Shown piece by piece: positions 36,119-44,764 of a stretch of 50,446 nucleotides of DNA (position 1 is its first letter; each line of letters starts with the position of its first letter). Source of the DNA: an uncultured Clostridia bacterium (GTDB lineage: Bacteria; Bacillota; Clostridia; TANB77; CAG-508); assembly GCA_947626765.1 (NCBI GenBank), contig CANQTQ010000008.1, forward strand, positions 1 through 50,446. Reading direction: 5' to 3'. A program made the position numbers and the translations under genes. The notes below the pieces were generated by a model. It saw only the letters and a list, made by a program, of their open reading frames with translations, had not been told where the DNA came from and searched no databases.

Positions 36119-37327
36119 ATGGAAGAAAGAAGTTTAAGAGTATATCAAGAGAGAACATTTTTCTCAAAACTAACTAAAACCATTACTAAATTATTAATTC
36201 CAACTAAAATTGGAATTAATGGAATGCTTATTTCTATTAAAAGAAATAATGCAATAAAAGCTTATGAAACCTATGTAAATGCAGAAGATACAAATGATCA
36301 GGCAAAGCAAGAAGCTGCAAATAAAAAATTTGAAGATACTTATGCTTTGTATTTAGAATCAATAGATAAATATATTTTAGATTCTATCTATAAAAAAGTT
36401 AAAAATGATACAGCAACAGAATTTGAAAAAAATGCTTTATCTCAATACTATTCTATAGTTCATTTAAAAGAAACAGAGTATTTAGAATATAAATATAAAA
36501 AGCAAATGTATTTATTAAATATAGATTATGAAACAGTTGAAAATTCAAACAAACCACAATTAATAGAAAAGTATAAAAATTTATTTACTAGCCAAATGGA
36601 AGGACTATATAAAGGCTTATTAAAGCACTACTCTATTAAACTTGCAGACAATTTAAGTAGTGGTGCAAAAGACGAAATTTACAATAAAATTTTCTCTACT
36701 TTAGAAGGATACATTGAAAATATTTTACCACTTAAAATGAAACAAGACCCAGAAAATACTACATATAAAAATATATTAGAAGAATATCAAAATTTTGAAA
36801 AATTTACTGTTGGAAAGTTAGACCAAAATGATAACATAGAAAAAAATATGGTATTGTTGGCACTTAGCCGTAAGTTATTTACACATAGTTTACCATTAAT
36901 TGTGGCAGAACAATGTTATGAAAAATTATTACAAGACACAAGAAGCTTAATAGTAGATACAAAAGTAGCTCGTAAACAAGAAAAAGCTTATTCATTATTA
37001 ATTACACTAATGGAAGAATACAATGTAAAATTATTATCTACTAAAATTTATTGGGACAAGCCTAGTGAAAGAGAAGAATATAAAGCATTTTGGAAGGAAT
37101 ATAAAGAAGTTGCAAAAGGTAAAGACACAAACTATATAGAGTACATTCAACAAAAACAAATTTTATTCTTAAAAAATGACCTTAAAAAGCTACGTAAAGA
37201 TACTAACAAATATTATAGAATAATTCAGTTTTATTGTAACAAGCTAGTAGAGCTAGGTGCAATGAGACTTATAAAAAATAGTTATACATCAGAAGGAAAC
37301 TATATTAAAACAAAGGTAAGTGCATAA
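36119..37327 (+). CDS. Helical protein of unknown function in the yqfD-ybeY interval
   Basis: I do not recognise this 402-residue protein. The start at 36119 (MEERSLRVYQERTFF) follows GAAAGGAAG at eight bases. It has no signal peptide, no obvious enzyme motif, and is highly charged and predicted almost entirely helical, with a slightly hydrophobic patch (TKIGINGMLISI, about residues 31-42) that might touch the membrane. In most Firmicutes this interval holds phoH, and often yqfF (pgpH). No PhoH-type P-loop is present here, so this protein occupies their place without resembling them. It ends 3 bases before ybeY, so the two are tightly coupled. Confidence 0.8.
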   Translation: MEERSLRVYQERTFFSKLTKTITKLLIPTKIGINGMLISIKRNNAIKAYETYVNAEDTNDQAKQEAANKKFEDTYALYLESIDKYILDSIYKKVKNDTATEFEKNALSQYYSIVHLKETEYLEYKYKKQMYLLNIDYETVENSNKPQLIEKYKNLFTSQMEGLYKGLLKHYSIKLADNLSSGAKDEIYNKIFSTLEGYIENILPLKMKQDPENTTYKNILEEYQNFEKFTVGKLDQNDNIEKNMVLLALSRKLFTHSLPLIVAEQCYEKLLQDTRSLIVDTKVARKQEKAYSLLITLMEEYNVKLLSTKIYWDKPSEREEYKAFWKEYKEVAKGKDTNYIEYIQQKQILFLKNDLKKLRKDTNKYYRIIQFYCNKLVELGAMRLIKNSYTSEGNYIKTKVSA

Positions 37328-37330
37328 AAA

Positions 37331-37810
37331 ATGAATAAAGTATCAGAAATTGTTTGGAAAGATATTACAAAAGATTCAAAAATAGAGGATTTAATAGAAA
37401 AAGTAATTCAAAAATGTTTTGAGGTAGAGTGTATTTCTCCTACCTCTTTATATATTTGTATTACTTTAACAAATCCTCAAAATATTCAAGACTTAAATAA
37501 AAAATATAGAAATATAGATAAACCAACTGATGTTTTATCATTTCCAATGTTTGAAAAAGTTGAACTAGATGAACTTAAACAAAATTCTAAGCCAAATATG
37601 CAAGACATTTTAGGAGACATTATAATATCAATTCCAAAAGTTGAAGAACAGGCAACAGAATATGGACATAGTTTTGAAAGAGAACTCTCATATATGCTAG
37701 TTCATGGCTTTTATCATTTAATGGGTTATGATCATATGGAAGAAGAAGATAAAGCCAAAATGCGTAAAAAGGAAGAAAATGTATTATCTAAGCTAAATAT
37801 TACAAGATAA
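37331..37810 (+). CDS. ybeY: Endoribonuclease YbeY
   Basis: This zinc-dependent single-strand RNase matures 16S rRNA 3' ends and takes part in ribosome quality control. The metal-binding motif H-G-x-x-H-L-x-G-Y-D-H is present as HGFYHLMGYDH near residue 130. The conserved DKPTDVLSFPM and GDIIIS precede it. At 159 residues it has normal length. The ATG follows the previous stop by only a few bases. The order yqfC-yqfD-x-ybeY-dgkA, with era and recO further on, is the classical Firmicutes cluster. Confidence 0.95.
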   Translation: MNKVSEIVWKDITKDSKIEDLIEKVIQKCFEVECISPTSLYICITLTNPQNIQDLNKKYRNIDKPTDVLSFPMFEKVELDELKQNSKPNMQDILGDIIISIPKVEEQATEYGHSFERELSYMLVHGFYHLMGYDHMEEEDKAKMRKKEENVLSKLNITR

Positions 37811-37828
37811 TTTACAGAAAGGAATTTT

Positions 37829-38719
37829 ATGAATCAAAAAAAGGAAAATTTAGATACCACAGACAAAAAAACAAATGTAAAAAATAAAAAGTTAAAATTT
37901 AATGTAGATAGTAAAGAAAATGATAATAAAAATCAAGAAAATAATTTAAATAGAAATAATACAAAAACAGAAAACGAAGGAAACAAAAAAGATGAAAGAT
38001 TAGGAAATCATAGACCATTAGATGCATGGAAAAATGCATTTAATGGAATAATTTATGCAACAACAACGCAGAGCAACATAAAAAAACAATTATTAATTGC
38101 AGTTGCAGTTGTAATAATTAGTTTGTTTTTTAACTTAAGTCGTGCAGAATTTTTATGCTTTTTATTTACAATAGTTCTAATTATTTTTGCAGAAATGGTA
38201 AATACCGCAATAGAAACAGTAGTAGACTTATATGTAGATGTTTATCATCCAAAAGCCAAAATTGCTAAAGACGTTGCAGCAGGTGGAGTAGTAATTACTA
38301 CTATAAATGCTTTAATTGTAGCATATTTTTTATTCTTTGATAAAATAGCAGATATTGGTCTAAACTTTATTAAAAATGTAACAAATACACCATCACATTT
38401 AGCATTTGCAGCTATAATTATTACAGCAATTGCAATTTTAGCAGTAATAGCTTATGCAAAAACAAATAAGCATAAAGTGTTAAATAAAAAATTTGTACCA
38501 AGTGGGTATACAACTATAGCATTTGCAGCAAACACAATTATTTGGATATTAACAAATAATTTTATAGTTTTAATATTATCTTTAGTAATTTCAATATTTG
38601 TAGCAGAAGGCAGAATTGAGGCAAAAGAGCATAAACTTTCAGAAATAATATTTAGTGCAGCATTTGGAACATTATTGGTATTAATATTATATGGTATTGC
38701 TTTGGGAACATTTATTTAA
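37829..38719 (+). CDS. dgkA: DgkA-type lipid kinase fused to a degenerate PAP2-like domain
   Basis: Residues 1-60 are a charged disordered N-terminal extension (Asn/Lys-rich). About 62-170 are the DgkA fold of undecaprenol/diacylglycerol kinases (AWKNAFNGI, then EMVNTAIETVVDL and AKDVAAGGVVI). About 180-296 are four more membrane segments resembling a PAP2-type phosphatase, but with altered catalytic residues: PSGY instead of PSGH, and GRIEAKEHKLSE where S-R-x5-H-x3-D is expected. The kinase should phosphorylate undecaprenol to recycle the wall carrier. A paired phosphatase would do the reverse, and the altered motif suggests it is inactive or regulatory. AGAAAGGA precedes the ATG, and it is coupled to ybeY. 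Confidence 0.88.
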   Translation: MNQKKENLDTTDKKTNVKNKKLKFNVDSKENDNKNQENNLNRNNTKTENEGNKKDERLGNHRPLDAWKNAFNGIIYATTTQSNIKKQLLIAVAVVIISLFFNLSRAEFLCFLFTIVLIIFAEMVNTAIETVVDLYVDVYHPKAKIAKDVAAGGVVITTINALIVAYFLFFDKIADIGLNFIKNVTNTPSHLAFAAIIITAIAILAVIAYAKTNKHKVLNKKFVPSGYTTIAFAANTIIWILTNNFIVLILSLVISIFVAEGRIEAKEHKLSEIIFSAAFGTLLVLILYGIALGTFI

Positions 38720-38813
38720 ATTCCAGTCTGTCACTTTTGGAATATAAACTTGATTTATACTTAATTACTTTCACTAAAAATGCTTGAAAAATCAAGATAT
38801 ACTAAATTATATA

Positions 38814-38855
38814 AAAGGAGGAAATATTAGTAATTAACTAATATAAAGTAGTATG
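38814..38855 (+). promoter_or_regulatory. Distant ribosome binding site bridged by a hairpin
   Basis: A perfect AAAGGAGG (38814-38821) is 31 bases from the ATG at 38853, too far for normal use. Between them, ATATTAGT (38824-38831) and ACTAATAT (38837-38844) form an 8-bp stem. Folding it out leaves about ten bases of effective spacing. Confidence 0.5.
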
Positions 38856-39986
38856 AAAAATAAAAGCAATAAAAAACCTATTAGTGGCCTAAAAATTTTA
38901 ACTATAATTTTAATTATATTAATAATTATAGCAGGTGTATTATTAGCAATGAAAATATTACCAACTATGCAAAATACAGAAAATGTAGCAAATATGAATA
39001 CTAATGTAAATAATGAAGAAGAAGAGCCAGAAATAAAAGAACCAAAAACCTTTGCAGGAAATGAAAGGCCAATAGCATTTATGATAGACAATCATATTAA
39101 TGCAATGCCACAAGCAGGTCTTGAAGAAGCAGATTTAATTTATGAAATGATTGTAGAAGGTGGAGAAACCAGACTAATGATAGTTACTAAAAATAAAGAT
39201 ATAGACCAAATTGGTCCACTAAGAAGTGCAAGACATTACTTTTTAGACTATGCACTAGAAAATGATGCTATTTATGTACATTATGGTCAAAGCCCACAAG
39301 CTAAATCAGACATTGCAACTTTAGCAATAGCAGATATTAACGGAATTAATGAAAGTGAAAAAAACTTTTGGAGAGTAAGTAGCCGTTATGCTCCACATAA
39401 TGCAGTAACTTCCATGGAAAAAATAGAGTCAATTATTAAAAGAGAAAAATATAGAACTACTACAAATAAAGGAACTGTTTTAAACTATGTAGCAGAAGAA
39501 TTTGACTTGCCAGATATAAAAAAGAAAACAACTAGTAGCAAAAATACAAATGAAACAAATAGTACAGAGGTTGAAGAAAAGGTAACTAATATTGCAAAAA
39601 AAGTTACTATACCTTATTCAGTATTTAACACAGTAAAATATACTTATGATGAAAAAACAAAAACATATACTAGATATTCTAGAGATAAAAAACAAACAGA
39701 CTGGAATACAGAAAAAACAGTTACAACTAAAAACATTATTATTACAAAATGTAAAAATACTACTTTAAATGATGGAAGCGGTAAAGGAAGACAAACCTTA
39801 GATAATATAAAAACACTAGACGGTTATTACATTACAAATGGAAAATATATTCCAATTAAATGTGAAAAAACATCTAGAAGCGGAAAAACAATATATAAAG
39901 ATTTAGATGGAAATGAAATTAAAGTAAATGACGGAAAAACATTTATTCAAATTTGTCCAATAGATAGCGATATAACTTTTGAATAA
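38853..39986 (+). CDS. DUF3048 (YerB-like) membrane-anchored protein
   Basis: This 377-residue protein has an N-terminal membrane anchor (about residues 14-36) without a lipobox, an acidic linker (EEEEPEIKEPK) and an extracytoplasmic DUF3048 domain pair. The signature includes RPIAFMIDNHINAMPQAGLEEADLIYE, then GGETRLM, IGPLRSARHY and the C-terminal TTLNDGSGKGRQ and GNEIKVNDGKTFIQI. It corresponds to B. subtilis YerB, whose function is unknown. It interrupts the dgkA-era gene order together with the hydrogenase operon. Its only strong binding site lies 31 bases upstream, across a hairpin. Confidence 0.88.
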   Translation: MKNKSNKKPISGLKILTIILIILIIIAGVLLAMKILPTMQNTENVANMNTNVNNEEEEPEIKEPKTFAGNERPIAFMIDNHINAMPQAGLEEADLIYEMIVEGGETRLMIVTKNKDIDQIGPLRSARHYFLDYALENDAIYVHYGQSPQAKSDIATLAIADINGINESEKNFWRVSSRYAPHNAVTSMEKIESIIKREKYRTTTNKGTVLNYVAEEFDLPDIKKKTTSSKNTNETNSTEVEEKVTNIAKKVTIPYSVFNTVKYTYDEKTKTYTRYSRDKKQTDWNTEKTVTTKNIIITKCKNTTLNDGSGKGRQTLDNIKTLDGYYITNGKYIPIKCEKTSRSGKTIYKDLDGNEIKVNDGKTFIQICPIDSDITFE

Positions 39987-39998
39987 GTATAATTATTG

Positions 39999-40037
39999 CG
40001 CTTTGAATTTAGCAAACTAAATTCAAAGCGATTTTTA
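39999..40037 (+). terminator. Intrinsic terminator after the DUF3048 gene
   Basis: CGCTTTGAATTTAG (39999-40012), loop CAAA, CTAAATTCAAAGCG (40017-40030), followed by ATTTTTATT. A perfect 14-bp stem. Confidence 0.92.
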
Positions 40038-40104
40038 TTATTTGAAATTGAAAATTTATATAATTAAAAATATTATTAAAATAAGTTTTTTCTGTCGAAA
40101 TTTG

Positions 40105-40134
40105 TTGCAAATAAAAAGCATGCTTTGATATAAT
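40105..40134 (+). promoter_or_regulatory. Promoter of the hydrogenase operon
   Basis: TTGCAA (40105-40110), 18-base spacer, TATAAT (40129-40134). I looked for a Rex-type operator (TTGTTAA...TTAACAA) and did not find one. Confidence 0.68.
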
Positions 40135-40185
40135 AACTATGGTAAATAAAGAATAAAATAAACTAACAATTAAATGGAGGTAAAC

Positions 40186-40680
40186 ATGGAAAAAAGTGAA
40201 AATAAAAATTGTGCTTGTATTGATAAAAAATTAGAAAAAGAGCTAAAGGAAATCTTAGAAAAGTATACAAATAGCAAAGATAATTTAATTACAATTTTAA
40301 ACGAAGTGCAAATGAAATATGGCTATATTCCTAAAATTGCACAAAGCAAAATATCAGAATATTTAGATATTCCAATGGCAGAAATTTATGGTGTAATTAC
40401 TTTTTATTCTCGTTTTACACTAAAACCAAAGGGAAAATATGCAATTTCAGTATGCTTAGGAACTGCCTGCTTTGTAAAAGGTTCAGAAAAAATTATGGAG
40501 CGTTTAAAACAAAGGTTAAATATTGAAGAAGGAGAAACTACACCAGATGGAAAATTTTCAATTGATGCTACACGCTGCGTAGGTGCCTGTGGAATAGCAC
40601 CAGTATTTACAGTAAATGGTGAAGTTTATGGAAAGGCTACTGTCAAAAAATTAGATGAGGTTTTAGATAGCTTACAATAG
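40186..40680 (+). CDS. hydC: NuoE-like [2Fe-2S] subunit of a trimeric hydrogenase (HydC)
   Basis: This thioredoxin-like ferredoxin subunit of about 164 residues belongs to the NAD-linked, electron-bifurcating type of [FeFe]-hydrogenase. The [2Fe-2S] ligands are C-L-G-T-A-C and C-V-G-A-C (CLGTACFVKG, then ATRCVGACGIAP). The N-terminal domain has YGYIPKIAQSKISEYL and IYGVITFYSRF. I chose the ATG at 40186 since TGGAGG covers an earlier in-frame ATG at 40174. It is the first gene of hydC-hydB-hydA. Electrons pass through this subunit between HydB and HydA. Confidence 0.92.
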   Translation: MEKSENKNCACIDKKLEKELKEILEKYTNSKDNLITILNEVQMKYGYIPKIAQSKISEYLDIPMAEIYGVITFYSRFTLKPKGKYAISVCLGTACFVKGSEKIMERLKQRLNIEEGETTPDGKFSIDATRCVGACGIAPVFTVNGEVYGKATVKKLDEVLDSLQ

Positions 40681-40707
40681 GTTACAATTCACAGCCTAAA
40701 ATTATCC

Positions 40708-40784
40708 GCCACGTCGCTTGCGTTTAATATATGTTTTTTCTCGACTAAAGCACGAAAAAACATATATTAAGAAGCAAGTGGCTA
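40708..40784 (+). repeat. Dispersed hairpin element, copy 2
   Basis: This is the same element as at 7302-7379, in the same orientation relative to transcription (here +). It begins GCCACGTCGCTTGCG and ends GAAGCAAGTGGCTA. The mid-stem is TTAATATATG with CATATATTAA, where copy 1 has ACGA with TCGT, so both arms changed together. It lies between hydC and hydB of one operon. It might separate the translation or stability of the two parts of the mRNA. It has no T-run, so it is not a terminator. Confidence 0.88.
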
Positions 40785-40869
40785 CTTTGAAATTTATAAT
40801 TAGCTGTAAATTGTAACTACAATAGCAACTTTAGCAAGTAAAATTTTATTAATAGAAAGGAGCAATAAA

Positions 40870-42726
40870 TTGGATACATTAGAAAAAATAAGAAAAATCA
40901 GAGAATCAAAAAGAAAAGAATTAGATATAAGGGTAAATAGTACAGTTGGAACAAAAGAAAAACATATTCTAGTATGTCATGGAACAGGTTGTACTTCTTC
41001 AAAATCTCCTAAAATAATTGAGAATTTTAGAAAAATAATAAAAGAAAAGAAGTTAGAAAATGTACGTGTTATTCAAACAGGTTGTTTTGGCTTATGTGCA
41101 AAAGGTCCAATAGTTATTATTAGGCCAGAAGATACATTTTATGCAATGGTAACTCCAGATGACTGTGAGGAGATTATTCAATCACATATTATTGAAGGAA
41201 AAGTAGTAGACAGATTACTTTGCAAAGATATAGATGGAAGCAAAGTTCAAAAATTAGATGACTTAAACTTTTATAAAAAACAAAAAAGAATTGCTCTTAA
41301 AAACTGTGGAAAAATTGATCCAGAAGAAATAGAAGAATATATTGCATTTGATGGTTACAAAGCATTGGAAAAAGTTTTACTAGAAATGACACCAGATGAA
41401 GTAATAGAAGAAGTAGAAAAATCTGGCTTAAGAGGTAGAGGAGGAGCAGGTTTTCCTACAGGTAAAAAATGGAGACTTACAAAAAATGTAGAAGGAAAAC
41501 AAAAATATGTAGTATGTAATGCAGATGAAGGAGATCCAGGGGCATTTATGGATAGAAGTATTCTAGAAGGAGATCCACACTCTGTATTAGAGTCTATGAT
41601 AATTGCAGGATTTGCAATAGGAGCAGATCAAGGTTACATATATGTAAGAGCAGAATATCCAATTGCAGTACAAAGATTTAGTGTTGCTATTAAACAAGCA
41701 AGAGAATATGGACTTCTTGGCAAAAATATTTTTGGAACAAACTTTAGCTTTGATGTAGAAGTTCGTTTAGGTGCTGGAGCATTTGTATGTGGAGAAGAAA
41801 CAGCTCTTTTAGAGTCAATAGAAGGAAAGCGTGGTCAACCAAGAGTAAAACCACCATATCCTGCAAATTCTGGATTATGGGGAAAACCAACTTTAATAAA
41901 TAACGTAGAAACTTATGCAAATATTACAAGAATTATTCTAAATGGAGCTGAATGGTATTCTAGTATTGGAACAGAAGGCTCAAAAGGAACAAAAGTATTT
42001 GCACTTGGTGGAAATGTAGTAAATGTAGGTTTAGTAGAAGTTCCAATGGGAACAACATTAAGAGAAATTATATATGATATTGGTGGAGGAATTCCAAATG
42101 GTAGAGATTTTAAAGCAGCACAAACTGGTGGACCTTCAGGAGGATGTATTCCAAAAGAACATTTAGATACACCAATAGATTATGAATCATTAAAACAAAT
42201 AGGTTCTATGATGGGTTCAGGTGGACTTATTGTAATGGACGATACTAAATGTATGGTAAATTTAGCAAAGTTTTATTTAAGCTTTACTGTAGATGAATCT
42301 TGCGGAAAGTGTACCCCATGTAGAATTGGAACAAAAAGAATGCTAGAACTATTAGAAAAAATAACTAAAGGTGATGGAACAATAGAAGATGTAGAAAAAT
42401 TAGAAGAGTTAGCAAATAGTATTCCAAAAACTGCGGTTTGCGGATTGGGTCAATCTGCTCCAAACCCAGTACTTTCTACATTTAGATACTTTAGGGAAGA
42501 ATATTTAGAGCATGTAAATGAAAAAGTATGTAAAACAGGTGAATGTAAAGCGCTTGCTAAAATTCAAATACATGAAGACAAATGTAAAGGCTGCGGAATG
42601 TGCAAAAGAAACTGCCCAGTAGAAGCAATAAGTGGTGAACCAGGTAAAGTTCACCATATAGATGAAGCAAAGTGCATCAAATGTGGTACTTGTATTTCGG
42701 TTTGTCCTTTCCATGCCATAGGCTAA
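40870..42726 (+). CDS. hydB: NuoF-like NADH/FMN subunit of the hydrogenase (HydB)
   Basis: This 618-residue flavo-iron-sulfur subunit binds NAD(H) and FMN and, in known trimeric hydrogenases, performs electron bifurcation between NADH and ferredoxin. An N-terminal [2Fe-2S] thioredoxin-like domain (CHGTGC, then GCFGLC) is followed by the NuoF core. That core has the NADH-binding SGLRGRGGAGFPTGKKW and the FMN site CNADEGDPGAFMDR. The SLBB region and the [4Fe-4S] motif ESCGKCTPCRIG come next, then two C-terminal [4Fe-4S] clusters (CKGCGMCKRNCP and CIKCGTCISVCP). TTG start with AAAGGAGC upstream. All key motifs are intact. Confidence 0.95.
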   Translation: MDTLEKIRKIRESKRKELDIRVNSTVGTKEKHILVCHGTGCTSSKSPKIIENFRKIIKEKKLENVRVIQTGCFGLCAKGPIVIIRPEDTFYAMVTPDDCEEIIQSHIIEGKVVDRLLCKDIDGSKVQKLDDLNFYKKQKRIALKNCGKIDPEEIEEYIAFDGYKALEKVLLEMTPDEVIEEVEKSGLRGRGGAGFPTGKKWRLTKNVEGKQKYVVCNADEGDPGAFMDRSILEGDPHSVLESMIIAGFAIGADQGYIYVRAEYPIAVQRFSVAIKQAREYGLLGKNIFGTNFSFDVEVRLGAGAFVCGEETALLESIEGKRGQPRVKPPYPANSGLWGKPTLINNVETYANITRIILNGAEWYSSIGTEGSKGTKVFALGGNVVNVGLVEVPMGTTLREIIYDIGGGIPNGRDFKAAQTGGPSGGCIPKEHLDTPIDYESLKQIGSMMGSGGLIVMDDTKCMVNLAKFYLSFTVDESCGKCTPCRIGTKRMLELLEKITKGDGTIEDVEKLEELANSIPKTAVCGLGQSAPNPVLSTFRYFREEYLEHVNEKVCKTGECKALAKIQIHEDKCKGCGMCKRNCPVEAISGEPGKVHHIDEAKCIKCGTCISVCPFHAIG

Positions 42727-42780
42727 ATTTTCAAAATAATAGTCATCTTGCGTTGTCACTTCACATTTAAAATTGAATTG

Positions 42781-42873
42781 ATGTGCAAAAAGCACACCTC
42801 TTATATGGATATTTTAAGAGAAGAATTTTATAATTTAGGAAAAGAATACATTAGAAATAAAAATATAAAATAA
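42781..42873 (+). CDS. Possible 30-residue peptide between hydB and hydA
   Basis: An ATG at 42781 opens a 30-residue frame, MCKKHTSYMDILREEFYNLG followed by KEYIRNKNIK, amphipathic and basic. There is no ribosome binding site just upstream, and no family is recognised. It could be a leader or chance. It lies in the 202-base hydB-hydA gap. Confidence 0.25.
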   Translation: MCKKHTSYMDILREEFYNLGKEYIRNKNIK

Positions 42874-42928
42874 AAAAGAAAGGAGAAAGGTTTGCTTATA
42901 GAAAAATAAGTATTCCTTAATAAAACAA

Positions 42929-44683
42929 ATGTCTAAAGAAAGTATGGTAAATTTAATAATAGATAATAAAAATGTAAGTGTACCAGAAGGAACTACTATT
43001 TTAGAAGCGGCAAGAAAAGTAAATATAGATATTCCAACGCTCTGCTTTTTAAAAGATATAAACGAAGTTGGAGATTGTAGAATGTGTATTACAGAAGTAG
43101 AAGGAAGGCGTGGATTTGCTACTTCTTGTATTCAAAAAGTAGAAGAGGGAATGGTAGTACATACAAACTCACCAGCAGTTGTAGAAGCTAGAAGAACAAT
43201 ATTAGATTTAATTTTATCTAATCATCATAGAGATTGTCTAACTTGTGTTAGAAATGGAAACTGTGAATTACAAGCTTTGGCAGAAAAGCTAAACATGACT
43301 GATGTTCGTTATGATGGTACAAAAAACGAATATGAAGTAGATGATAAATCTCCATCAATTGTTAGAGATTTTAATAAATGTGTATTATGTAGAAGATGTG
43401 TAGCAACTTGTAAAAAAGTTCAAAATATAGGTGCAATATCTTCTACAGGTAGAGGATTTTCTTCTTGCATATCAACAGTTGGAAATAATAGTTTAGATGA
43501 TGTCAACTGTACTTTTTGTGGTCAATGCATAGAAAGCTGCCCAACAGGAGCACTTCATGAAAAATATTCTATAAATGAAGTATGGGAAAAATTAAAAGAT
43601 GAAAATACTTATGTAGTAGTTCAAACAGCTCCAGCCGTAAGAGTTGCACTTGGAGAAGAATTTGGAATGCAAATAGGTACAAATGTAACAGGAAAAATGG
43701 TAACAGCATTAAAAAATTTAGGATTTGATAAAGTATTTGATACAAATACAGGTGCAGATTTTACAATTATGGAAGAAGGAACAGAGTTTGTAAAACGCTT
43801 TAAAGAAAAAGATAATTTGCCAATGATTACATCTTGTAGCCCAGGATGGGTAAAATATATTGAAATGAATTACCCAGAAAATCTTCCTCATTTATCTAGT
43901 TGTAAATCTCCACATGAAATGTTTGGAGCAATTATAAAAACATATTATGCAGCTAAAAATAAAATAAATCCAGAAAAAATATATGTAGTATCTGTAATGC
44001 CATGTATTGCTAAAAAATTTGAAAGACAAAGAGAAGAAATGAAAGAAAATGGCTTATATGATGTTGATGCAGTTATAACAACAAGAGAACTTGCAAAAAT
44101 GATAAAACAAGCTAACATTGACTTTATAAACTTAGAAGATAGCATGTTTGATGATCCTATGGGAGAAGCAACAGGTGCAGGGGCAATTTTTGGTGTAACT
44201 GGTGGTGTTATGGAAGCTGCATTAAGAAGTGTATCTGAACTAGTTACAGGAAAAGAATTGGAAAAAATTAATTTTGAAGAAGTAAGAGGACAAAAAGGAA
44301 TAAAAAGGGCAACTGTAAAAATAGGTAAAGAAGAAATAAAAGTAGTAGTTGCAAATGGTCTTGGCAATGCTAAAATAATTATGGAAGAAATTAAACAAGG
44401 AAAAGCAGATTATCAATTTGTAGAAATTATGGCATGCCCTGGCGGATGTATAATGGGCGGAGGTCAGCCAATAAAGAGTTCTAAAATTAGGGCTACAGTA
44501 AATGTTCAAAAGAAGCGTGCAGATGCTATGTATACAATAGATGAAAAAAGTAAAATTAGAAAATCACATGAAAACCCAGTTTTACAAAAAATATATAAAG
44601 AATATTTAGGAGAACCAGGCGGACATTTAGCACACGAAATATTACATACACATTATGAAGCTAAACCAAAATATAGAATTTAA
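42929..44683 (+). CDS. hydA: [FeFe]-hydrogenase catalytic subunit (HydA)
   Basis: This subunit produces or oxidises H2. At 584 residues it carries an N-terminal [2Fe-2S] domain (TLCFLKD, then CRMC), the His-Cys3 cluster (HHRDCLTCVRNGNC) and two [4Fe-4S] clusters (CVLCRRCVATC and CTFCGQCIESCP). The H-cluster domain has L1 TSCSPGWVK, L2 MPCIAKKFE and L3 MACPGGCIMGGGQP. All are intact, so it should be active with maturases encoded elsewhere. The start is uncertain: an AAAGGAG at 42879-42885 is best placed for TTG 42892, which is out of frame by one base in a run of five A; MVNLIID at 42944 is another candidate. Confidence 0.95.
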   Translation: MSKESMVNLIIDNKNVSVPEGTTILEAARKVNIDIPTLCFLKDINEVGDCRMCITEVEGRRGFATSCIQKVEEGMVVHTNSPAVVEARRTILDLILSNHHRDCLTCVRNGNCELQALAEKLNMTDVRYDGTKNEYEVDDKSPSIVRDFNKCVLCRRCVATCKKVQNIGAISSTGRGFSSCISTVGNNSLDDVNCTFCGQCIESCPTGALHEKYSINEVWEKLKDENTYVVVQTAPAVRVALGEEFGMQIGTNVTGKMVTALKNLGFDKVFDTNTGADFTIMEEGTEFVKRFKEKDNLPMITSCSPGWVKYIEMNYPENLPHLSSCKSPHEMFGAIIKTYYAAKNKINPEKIYVVSVMPCIAKKFERQREEMKENGLYDVDAVITTRELAKMIKQANIDFINLEDSMFDDPMGEATGAGAIFGVTGGVMEAALRSVSELVTGKELEKINFEEVRGQKGIKRATVKIGKEEIKVVVANGLGNAKIIMEEIKQGKADYQFVEIMACPGGCIMGGGQPIKSSKIRATVNVQKKRADAMYTIDEKSKIRKSHENPVLQKIYKEYLGEPGGHLAHEILHTHYEAKPKYRI

Positions 44684-44721
44684 AATAATTATCAAGATAT
44701 AAACAAATGTTTCAAAAAATA

Positions 44722-44750
44722 TTGACTTTTGTTAAAATTTATTACAATAT
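44722..44750 (+). promoter_or_regulatory. Possible promoter of era
   Basis: TTGACT at 44722-44727 with TACAAT (44743-44748, 15-base spacer) or CAATAT (44745-44750, 17-base spacer). AAAAGGAGC precedes the ATG at 44765. Spacing or -10 match is imperfect either way. Confidence 0.5.
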
Positions 44751-44764
44751 AAAAAGGAGCATGT

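Noticed and set aside
40041..40104. Rex operator before the hydrogenase operon
   Set aside because: TTGTTGCAAAT is only half-similar and no second half-site is present.
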